From positions 1,364,001 to 1,428,000 of the forward strand of contig CAWJWL010000005.1 in assembly GCA_963846565.1 (NCBI GenBank): a stretch of DNA of 64,000 nucleotides. The letters run 5' to 3'. Shown here piece after piece: positions 39,084-45,051 of this stretch (positions are counted from its first letter, which is position 1; every line of letters starts with the position of its first letter). The DNA comes from WHSW01 sp963846565. Its GTDB lineage: Bacteria > Actinomycetota > Thermoleophilia > Solirubrobacterales > 70-9. Both the position numbers and the translations under genes were made by a program. The notes beneath the pieces were generated by a model, which was not told the origin of the DNA, did no database searches, and saw only the letters and a program-made list of their open reading frames with translations.

Positions 39084-39145
39084 TCCGTCCCCTGTCGCTC
39101 CGCGGGCTCCAGCTGACGCTCCTGCTCACCGCCGTCGCGGCGGTC

Positions 39146-39412
39146 GTGGTCATGTTGGGCCTCTTCTCCGCCCCGGTCCGGCTCGGCTGCCTCGGCCTGA
39201 TCGCCGTGGTCGCAATGCTCACCGCGAGCGAGCGGCGGCGGCGCGGTGGCGGCTGGTGGACGCTGATCGCCGCCGGAGCGGCACTCTCGCTGGCCGGCCT
39301 CGGAATCGCCGAGATCGCCGACACGCCCGGCGGGATCATGGCGATCGCCGGCTCGGCGCTCGTGATCGTCGGCGCGACGATTGGCTTCCCGGTCGACGTC
39401 GAGGACGGCTGA
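39146..39412 (+). CDS. Small integral membrane protein
   Basis: An 88-residue protein with three hydrophobic segments: LGCLGLIAVVAMLT (about 12-25), WTLIAAGAALSLAGLGIAEI (about 38-57) and IMAIAGSALVIVGATIGF (about 64-81), with a basic loop RRRRGGG between the first two. A GTG at 39140 could also start it, and the frame is open and hydrophobic further up to the lipoprotein stop, so a longer form is possible. I do not recognise the family. Confidence 0.55.
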   Translation: MVMLGLFSAPVRLGCLGLIAVVAMLTASERRRRGGGWWTLIAAGAALSLAGLGIAEIADTPGGIMAIAGSALVIVGATIGFPVDVEDG

Positions 39413-39426
39413 GCCGCCTGGGCGGC

Positions 39427-41196
39427 CTACTCGACCCCGAGCGCCGCGGCGATGACCTGGCGGGCGATCGGCGCAGCGACGGTGCCGCCGTCGCCCTCGG
39501 AGTCGACAATCATCACCGCGACCGCGACCTGCGGCTTCTTCGCCGGCGCGAACGCCGTGAACCAGGCGTCCTGCTCCAGCGGCGGGTCCTCTCCGGGGGC
39601 GAGCGTCTGACCGGGCTCGAGTGCGGCGGGGCCGAGTTCGGCGGTGCCCGTCTTGCCCGCGACCTCGACTCCCTCGATCGCGGCGGCGACTCCGGTTCCC
39701 GCGTCGACGACCTCGATCATCATGTCGCGCACCGTCGCCGCCGTTTCGGGGCTCGTCACCATGACCGGCTCGACGTCCGGCTGGAGCTCGTGCGCCTTCG
39801 CCACCGGAGTCGGTGACCGCATTCCCTTGTTCGCGATCGTCTGGGATACGGATGCCATCAGGAGCGGCGTCGCCAGCACCTCGCCCTGGCCGATTGCGGT
39901 CTCCCCGGTTGCGACCGTCGAATCGAGCTCCGTCGGCAGCGTCGAGGCGGGCGGCTTCAGCGCCTCGGTCGCCGCCTCGTTGAAGAGCGCGGGCGGTGAG
40001 TTGAAGCCGAAGAGCTCCGCGGTCTCGATCAGCCTCTCGGGTCCGACATCGACCCCGAGCGGGGCGAAGACCGTGTTGCACGAATGGGCGAAGCTCTCGA
40101 CGAAGGTGCCGCCGCAGGGAGCGTCGTGGGCGTTGTCGATCTCGCGGCCGATGTCCGAGTTCGAGACCTCGACCGGGAACTCGTCCGTCGTCTTGACCAC
40201 GCCCGCGTCGAGCCCGGCGGTGGCGGTGATCACCTTGAAGGTCGATCCGGGCGGCTGCGGCGCCGAGTAGCCGAGACCGGAGACGGCAAGGACCGAGCCG
40301 TCCCGGGCATCGAGCGCCGCGACGCCGCCGTAGAGGTCGCCGAGCGCGCTCACCGCCGTCTCCTGGAGGTCAGGGTCGATGGTCGTGCGCACCGGCTCCC
40401 CGGGCACCGGCATCGTCGAGGCGAGCTCGTGGCCGCCGCCGAGCGAGCTCTCCTGGCCGGCGGACGCGGCGAGCAGCTGCCCACCCGGTTGTCCTGAGAG
40501 GCGCTGATTGAAGGCGAGCTCGAGCCCTGACGTGCCGGTGAGCGAGCCGGGGGGAAACCCCTCGGCCGTGAGCTCGTCGGCCTGCGCCTTGTTCGGCGAT
40601 GAGACCTCGCCGGCGATCGCGATCGCCGACGGCGTGATCGTCCGCGCCGCGGCCGGGCCCTGGGCGAGCGGGCTGCCGTCGGCGGCGCGGATGGCCGCAC
40701 GCGGCGGCGCGCGCGTGCGCCGGGTGAGCCGCTCGCCGTCGGCGAGCCCGGGATAGACGAGCTCCGGCTTCCAGTCGATCAACCCGTCTTCGATCGGCAG
40801 CACGAGCTCGCCGCCGAGGCTGCCGAAGATGTGGGTCTCGAAGTTGACCTGCGAGCGGGCGCTGCCGCCCTGGTCGCGCACCTCGCCGGCCGCGAGGGTG
40901 GCGATCGTCGCGGTTTTGCGCGCGTCCTCGTACGCCCGCGTGAACTCCTCGAGCGTCACCTCCCCCTGGGCGCCCGGTGTGATCTCGCTGTACATCGCCT
41001 CGTAGTCGCCGGCCTCCCAAGCGGTCAGGAAGCGGGCGGCGGCGGGCGCGTCCGGTCCGGCGCCGACGGCGATCCCGATCGCGAAGGCGCCCACCGAGAC
41101 CACGATCAGTGGCACGACCCTGGTGAGGAGGCGTCGGCGGCGCTCGGCGGAGGGGTTGATCGGGCTCATCACTGTGAACGTTCTCTGCTCGGTCAC
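39427..41196 (-). CDS. Penicillin-binding protein 2-type transpeptidase with NTF2-like (MecA_N) domain
   Basis: A 589-residue class B PBP. One membrane helix (about 26-46, VVPLIVVSVGAFAIGIAVGA) is followed by an NTF2-like domain (AARFLTAWEAGDYEAMYSEI, about 53-120), a PBP dimerisation region, and the transpeptidase: STFK with the acyl-Ser near 318, SCN near 370 and KTGTAE near 513. It cross-links peptidoglycan outside the membrane. The MecA_N layout resembles mycobacterial PbpA/PBP-lipo and MecA; this could give low beta-lactam affinity but that is not shown. An in-frame ATG at 41169 (MSPINPSAERRR) is an alternative start. Confidence 0.92.
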   Translation of the reverse strand: MTEQRTFTVMSPINPSAERRRRLLTRVVPLIVVSVGAFAIGIAVGAGPDAPAAARFLTAWEAGDYEAMYSEITPGAQGEVTLEEFTRAYEDARKTATIATLAAGEVRDQGGSARSQVNFETHIFGSLGGELVLPIEDGLIDWKPELVYPGLADGERLTRRTRAPPRAAIRAADGSPLAQGPAAARTITPSAIAIAGEVSSPNKAQADELTAEGFPPGSLTGTSGLELAFNQRLSGQPGGQLLAASAGQESSLGGGHELASTMPVPGEPVRTTIDPDLQETAVSALGDLYGGVAALDARDGSVLAVSGLGYSAPQPPGSTFKVITATAGLDAGVVKTTDEFPVEVSNSDIGREIDNAHDAPCGGTFVESFAHSCNTVFAPLGVDVGPERLIETAELFGFNSPPALFNEAATEALKPPASTLPTELDSTVATGETAIGQGEVLATPLLMASVSQTIANKGMRSPTPVAKAHELQPDVEPVMVTSPETAATVRDMMIEVVDAGTGVAAAIEGVEVAGKTGTAELGPAALEPGQTLAPGEDPPLEQDAWFTAFAPAKKPQVAVAVMIVDSEGDGGTVAAPIARQVIAAALGVE

Positions 41197-41259
41197 GTAC
41201 CCTTGCGCCCGCCTGCTAGCCGCCGCCTAAGAGGCTGGAACGGTAGATGGTTTCCCCCC

Positions 41260-41277
41260 TGTGAGAGTTCACTCACA
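41260..41277. promoter_or_regulatory. Inverted repeat TGTGAG-N6-CTCACA in a divergent promoter
   Basis: A perfect 6-bp inverted repeat with a 6-bp spacer lies between the divergent PBP and serine protease genes, 30 nt before the protease GTG. It resembles a CRP/FNR-type site in base composition, though the spacing (TGTGA-N8-TCACA) differs from the TGTGA-N6-TCACA consensus. The regulator is unknown. Confidence 0.45.
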
Positions 41278-41307
41278 TCGCCGCAATGCCACGTTCAGGC
41301 TGCGCCC

Positions 41308-42459
41308 GTGAACCTGATCGACATCGGGATCGTCGTCCTCGCGCTCGCGTTTGCCGCGCTCGGATTCGAGCGCGGATTGATCGCCAGCGCGCTGCCGCTC
41401 GCCGGCTTCCTCGGCGGAGCGGCGCTCGGGGCGCGGATCGGCCCCGCGCTGCTCGAGGGCGGGTCGGAGTCGCAGTACGCGCCGCTCGTCGCCGTCGCCA
41501 CGGGGATCCTCGTCGGCGCCTTCCTCGCCGTCGCGCTCGACGGGATCGCCGGGGCCATTCGCCCCAAGGCGCCGAGCGGCGCGGCCGGCGCGGCCGACGG
41601 CTTCGGCGGGGCGACGCTGCTCGTCGGCCTCGCCCTCTTTCTCGCCTGGGGCTTCGGCGCCGTCGCCCTCCACACGAGCGGTGTCAGCGGCAAGGGCCTG
41701 CGGGAGGCGGTCCAGCGTTCGAGCATCCTCGCGGCGCTCAACGACGTCATGCCGCCATCGGGTCCGCTGCTGCACGTCCTTCGCCGGGTCGACCCCCGAC
41801 AGACGGTCCGCGGCCCGGACGCCGACGTCGGCGAGCCCGATCCGGTGATCGTTGAGGATCCGGACATCGGGGTCGCCTCCCAGAGCGCCGTGCGCGTGCT
41901 CGGCAGCGCCTGCGGCCTCGGCGTCGCGGGTTCGGGGTGGGTCGCCGCGCCCGAGCTGGTCGCCACCAACGCGCACGTGATCGCGGGGGAGGAGGACACC
42001 ACGGTGTCGCTCTCCGGCGGGCCCGAGCTCGATGCCGAGCCGGTCCACTACGACCCCGAGAACGACCTCGCCCTGCTCAGTGTCCCGGGGCTCGCGGCGG
42101 AGCCCCTCGAGCTCGCGGCGACGGCGTCGAAGGGCGCCGACGCGGCGGTGATCGGCTTTCCCGAGAACGGCCCGCTGACGCTGACACCGGCGCGCCTCGG
42201 GCGCACCGGCACGGTGACCAGCGAGGACTCCTACGGGCGGGGTCCCGTGGAGCGCTCGATGACCCCGTTTCGCGCCCAGGTGAGGCCGGGGAACTCCGGC
42301 GGGCCCGTCGTCGACGGGGGCGGAGACGTCGTCGCGACGGTCTTCGCCGCCTCCGCGGGCGGTGGCCCGCCGAGCGGTCTCGGAGTCCCGAACGACGTGG
42401 TGGCCGAGGCGCTGCGCGGTACTCTCGAGCCGACCGGGACGGGACCGTGTGCGGCGTAA
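41308..42459 (+). CDS. MarP-like membrane serine protease (CvpA domain plus trypsin domain)
   Basis: A 383-residue protein. Four hydrophobic helices in the first 150 residues (LIDIGIVVLALAFAALGFER; LLVGLALFLAWGFGAVAL) make a CvpA/colicin-V-type domain. A chymotrypsin-fold domain follows with the triad His in VATNAHVIAG (about 222), Asp in ENDLALLSVPG (about 252) and Ser in RPGNSGGPVVDG (about 329). Two cysteines (SACGLG and the C-terminal PCAA) could match the redox disulfide of MarP, the acid-resistance protease of mycobacteria. GTG start chosen at the first hydrophobic residue run; the longer frame overlaps the divergent PBP gene. Confidence 0.87.
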   Translation: MNLIDIGIVVLALAFAALGFERGLIASALPLAGFLGGAALGARIGPALLEGGSESQYAPLVAVATGILVGAFLAVALDGIAGAIRPKAPSGAAGAADGFGGATLLVGLALFLAWGFGAVALHTSGVSGKGLREAVQRSSILAALNDVMPPSGPLLHVLRRVDPRQTVRGPDADVGEPDPVIVEDPDIGVASQSAVRVLGSACGLGVAGSGWVAAPELVATNAHVIAGEEDTTVSLSGGPELDAEPVHYDPENDLALLSVPGLAAEPLELAATASKGADAAVIGFPENGPLTLTPARLGRTGTVTSEDSYGRGPVERSMTPFRAQVRPGNSGGPVVDGGGDVVATVFAASAGGGPPSGLGVPNDVVAEALRGTLEPTGTGPCAA

Positions 42460-42472
42460 GCGTGACTAGCCC

Positions 42473-42558
42473 CTGACCCGGCCGCCCCCGGAGGCAGAGC
42501 CGAGGAGGCGGGCCGAACGTTTGTATTCGAGGAGGCGGGCGGAACGTTCGGTATTCGG
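42473..42558. repeat. Dispersed palindromic element (GAACGTTC type), copy A
   Basis: An 86-bp intergenic element running from CTGACCCGGCCGCCCCCGGA to GGAACGTTCGGTATTCGG. It contains a 27/28-nt tandem duplication (42501-42527 and 42528-42555) that ends in CCGAACGTTTGTATT and GGAACGTTCGGTATT. The reverse complement matches 55333-55390, which lies inside the addA-like gene. It occupies most of the gap between the protease and HxlR genes. Confidence 0.8.
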
Positions 42559-42593
42559 GGCCGTAGGACCCGTCCGGTACCCTCGGCAGCAGG

Positions 42594-42968
42594 GTGGAGG
42601 CCCAGCCCCGCGGAAATCCAAGCGCCAGTGGCACTCACGCCTATGGCGGCGCGCGTTCCGCGCATGTCTGTCCCGACTTCCACGCCGCGGTCGAGCTCGT
42701 CGGCCGCCGCTGGTCCGGCGCGATCCTCTACGCGCTCGCGGAGCGCCCGCACTACTTCGCCGATCTCGCCCACGCCGTGCCCGGCCTCTCCGACCGGCTG
42801 CTCTCACAGCGCCTGCGGGAGCTCGAGGCGGAGGGCCTGGTCGCGCGCTCCGTTCACGACGGCCCGCCGGCGCGCGTCTCCTACGCGCTGACCGAGAAGG
42901 GCCGCGCGCTCTCGCCGGCGCTGCGGGAGCTGCGCTCGTGGGCGAAGCGCTGGAACGCGGTCTCGTAG
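42594..42968 (+). CDS. HxlR family transcriptional regulator
   Basis: A 124-residue winged-helix regulator. VCPDFHAAVELVGRRWSGAI carries the Cys and the first helix typical of HxlR (Cys sensing is known for some members). HYFADLAHAVPGLSDRLLSQRL is the HTH, with ARVSYALTEKGRAL the wing. The GTG start at 42594 has AGGGTG context. It lies directly downstream of the repeat element, so that element is in or near its promoter. The 3' end overlaps the convergent GNAT gene by 88 nt. Confidence 0.88.
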   Translation: MEAQPRGNPSASGTHAYGGARSAHVCPDFHAAVELVGRRWSGAILYALAERPHYFADLAHAVPGLSDRLLSQRLRELEAEGLVARSVHDGPPARVSYALTEKGRALSPALRELRSWAKRWNAVS

Positions 42969-43459
42969 GGCGCCCGCGCCTCGTAGCGCTGATAGGTGAT
43001 CGAGTCGCGGCCCCACCGCGGGCGGGTGTCCGCCGAGACCACCTCGAGCCCGTGCTCTCGATACAGATGGGCCGCCGCGGTGAGCTCGGAGAAGGTCTCG
43101 AGCCCGACCCGCTCGTAGCCGGCGGCGGCGGCGAACTCGAACAGCTCGCCCAGCAGGCGCCGGCCGAGGCCGTGGCCGCGGAGCTCCCGGTCGAGCACGA
43201 AGAAGCGGATGAAGGCCCCGCCGTCGGCCTCTTCGGTGAGCGCGAGGCTGCCCGCGTGGCGGCCCTCGCGCTCGACGATCCAGACCGCCTCGCGCTCTCC
43301 CGGCCAGCCGCGCTTGCCCGCGGCCGCGACCGCGGCGGCGACATGGGCCTCGAACTCGCCGTTCACGCCCCACCCGGCTGAGTACACGTCGCCGTGGTGG
43401 GCGATGATCCGGCCGAGATCGCCGGGAAGCAGGCTGCGGCGGATGGTCGGCGCGTTCAC
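42881..43459 (-). CDS. GNAT family N-acetyltransferase
   Basis: A 192-residue acetyltransferase. The first part has IAHHGDVYSAGWGVNGEFEAHVA, common in MarR-GNAT fusion C-domains, then FFVLDRELRGHGLGRRLLGEL (about 88-108), the acetyl-CoA loop R-G-x-G-x-G/R. YRYEH-type sequence appears as HLYREHGLEVV near 131. The substrate is unknown. The last about 25 residues overlap the HxlR gene on the other strand. Its ATG overlaps the stop of the upstream small gene by 4 nt. Confidence 0.85.
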   Translation of the reverse strand: MNAPTIRRSLLPGDLGRIIAHHGDVYSAGWGVNGEFEAHVAAAVAAAGKRGWPGEREAVWIVEREGRHAGSLALTEEADGGAFIRFFVLDRELRGHGLGRRLLGELFEFAAAAGYERVGLETFSELTAAAHLYREHGLEVVSADTRPRWGRDSITYQRYEARAPYETAFQRFAHERSSRSAGESARPFSVSA

Positions 43460-43686
43460 GAGCTTCCGCCCGCGAGTCGGACGAGCTCGACGAGCTCGGC
43501 GGTCGGCGCGAACGGGTCGGCCACGACCTCGCCGGAGCGCATCGACATCGCGACGAGCGGGGTTCCGTTCTGTTCGGCCAGGAGAACCGGCTCGGCCGGC
43601 ACGGGCCTCGTGTCGCGGCCGGCGATGCGGGCGATCGCCTCGCGGTCGCGACGGGTTGCGGGGCGGATGGTCACGGGAGAGATCAT
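43456..43686 (-). CDS. Small GNAT-related protein (N-terminal half only)
   Basis: A 76-residue protein that starts MISPVTIRPATRRDREAIAR, like the first strand and helix of a GNAT, but ends after RSGEVVADPFAPTAELVELV without the acetyl-CoA loop. Short proteins with the VADPFxPTAELVELLR ending occur widely in actinobacteria as stand-alone genes, so this is a real family and not a local truncation. Function unknown. Other in-frame ATGs at 43695 and 43725 are possible; its promoter must face the LysR gene. Coupled to the following GNAT gene by an ATGA overlap. Confidence 0.6.
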   Translation of the reverse strand: MISPVTIRPATRRDREAIARIAGRDTRPVPAEPVLLAEQNGTPLVAMSMRSGEVVADPFAPTAELVELVRLAGGSS

Positions 43687-43707
43687 GAACCCCATTGTCG
43701 GTCCGCC

Positions 43708-43763
43708 GATCAATCTTCGCAACATCTAGTTGTCAACAGATCAATCGTGATTTACGATTGATC
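43708..43763. promoter_or_regulatory. LysR operator region with three GATCAATC half-sites
   Basis: A perfect 10-bp inverted repeat GATCAATCGT / ACGATTGATC with a 5-bp spacer spans 43739-43763 and ends one base before the LysR ATG. A further direct half-site GATCAATC is at 43708-43715, 31 bp upstream (about three helix turns). It fits the LysR T-N11-A box with a second activation site. There is no room for a Shine-Dalgarno, so the regulator mRNA may be leaderless or translated from the operator. Confidence 0.8.
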
Positions 43764-43764
43764 G

Positions 43765-44643
43765 ATGGAGCTGCGCCAGCTCGTCTACACGGAGGCCGTG
43801 GCTCGGCACCGCCACTTCACCCGGGCCGCCGAGGAGCTCCATGTCGCCCAGTCGGCGCTCTCACACCAGATCCGCAGGCTCGAGGCCGAGCTGGGCGCGG
43901 AGCTCTTCGAGCGCACCAGCCGGCGCGTCGTCCCGACCGAGGCCGGGGAGGCGGTCGCCGCCCGCGCCCGGCACGTGATCGCGGAGCTCGATGGCATCCG
44001 CGACGAGCTCGACGAGCTCGAGGGCGTCGTCAGGGGGCGGATCGAGATCGGCGCCCTGCTGCCGGCGGGGCAGATCGACGTACCCGCCCTGCTCGCCCGC
44101 TTCAGCGCCGCCTATCCGGGGATCGACGTCGGGCTGCGCGAGGGAACGGCGAGCGACATGCACGCGCTCGTCCTCGCCGACGAGGTCGACGCCGCATTCG
44201 CGATCGTCCACAGGGGCCTGCCGGAGGGGATCGAGTCGCTGCAACTCGGCGAGGAGGAGATCGTCGCCGCGTATCCGCCGGGCACAGCGCCGAAGAAGCG
44301 CCGCGTCGGCGCCGCCGACCTCGCCGGCCGGCCGCTCGCGACCCCGCGCGGCGGCTCGACGATCAAGCAGGCCGCGGACGAGTTCTTCGCCGCCGCCGGC
44401 GAGACGTTCCGAGTTTCGCTCGAGAGCGGCGACCCGTACCTGATCCGCTGGCTCGTCTCCGAGGGCTTCGGCGCCGCCGTCCTCCCTGCCTCGCTCGCGG
44501 TTCGCGTGGGGCCGCCGGTGGACACCCGTCCGCTCGACCCGCCGATCGTCCTCCCGGTCTCCCTGATCTGGCGCGAGGGAAGGCATCGCTCGGCCGCCGC
44601 CGGCGCGTTCGTCGACTTCGTCCGCGAGCAGACGCGGCGCTGA
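43765..44643 (+). CDS. LysR family transcriptional regulator
   Basis: A 292-residue regulator. The N-terminal winged helix is typical: MELRQLVYTEAVARHRHFTR then AAEELHVAQSALSHQIRRLE and LGAELFERTSRRVVPTEAG. The C-terminal part is the two-lobe periplasmic-binding-like effector domain (RIEIGALLPAGQIDVPALLA). It probably controls itself and the divergent GNAT-related pair at 43456-42881 through the palindrome at its start. The effector is unknown. Confidence 0.93.
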   Translation: MELRQLVYTEAVARHRHFTRAAEELHVAQSALSHQIRRLEAELGAELFERTSRRVVPTEAGEAVAARARHVIAELDGIRDELDELEGVVRGRIEIGALLPAGQIDVPALLARFSAAYPGIDVGLREGTASDMHALVLADEVDAAFAIVHRGLPEGIESLQLGEEEIVAAYPPGTAPKKRRVGAADLAGRPLATPRGGSTIKQAADEFFAAAGETFRVSLESGDPYLIRWLVSEGFGAAVLPASLAVRVGPPVDTRPLDPPIVLPVSLIWREGRHRSAAAGAFVDFVREQTRR

Positions 44644-44662
44644 GCGCGGTACGCTCGCGGCG

Positions 44663-44866
44663 ATGAACGGCGAGCCGCAGGGATTCAGAGAGGGCGACAA
44701 GGTCTGGGTCGAGGACGGAGACGGCAAGCATCACCCCGGCATCTTCGTCGGCGACAACGAGTCCGCCGGTTGGTTCGGGGGCGGTCCCAGCGCCTACGTT
44801 GCCCACCCCGAAGCGCACCAGGCCGAGGTCGTCTCGGTCTTCCGGATCACGCCGCGCGACGAGTAG
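44663..44866 (+). CDS. Small hypothetical protein
   Basis: A 67-residue, acidic, soluble protein (GFREGDKVWVEDGDGKHHPG then IFVGDNESAGWFGGGPSAYV) with a likely SH3-like or KOW-like small beta barrel pattern (GDKVWVED). No known family recognised. The ATG at 44663 follows the LysR gene by 19 nt; both may be on one transcript. Confidence 0.5.
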   Translation: MNGEPQGFREGDKVWVEDGDGKHHPGIFVGDNESAGWFGGGPSAYVAHPEAHQAEVVSVFRITPRDE

Positions 44867-44891
44867 CGGCTCGGGCTTCGTTCGGCCGCAG

Positions 44892-44966
44892 ATGGCGATT
44901 GAGCTGCGACGCTCGAGCGAGTTCTCGGTCGCCGACCTCGCGACGCTCTTCGCCGCCGCGCTCTGA
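44892..44966 (+). pseudogene. Short GNAT N-terminal stub
   Basis: A 24-codon frame, MAIELRRSSEFSVADLATLF then AAAL and stop, resembles the first beta strand and helix of GNAT enzymes of the type with EFSVxELAALF. The frame ends at a TGA and no continuation in another frame is evident, so this looks like the remains of an acetyltransferase gene whose body was lost. It lies in the 185-bp gap upstream of the M14 gene. Confidence 0.4.
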
Positions 44967-45051
44967 CTGCTCTGCGCGGTCCGTGTGTGGAGCCGAGGCG
45001 CGGAGGGTATGGACGCTTCACAACTTCGTCGGGCGCCATGGGAGGAGCCAC

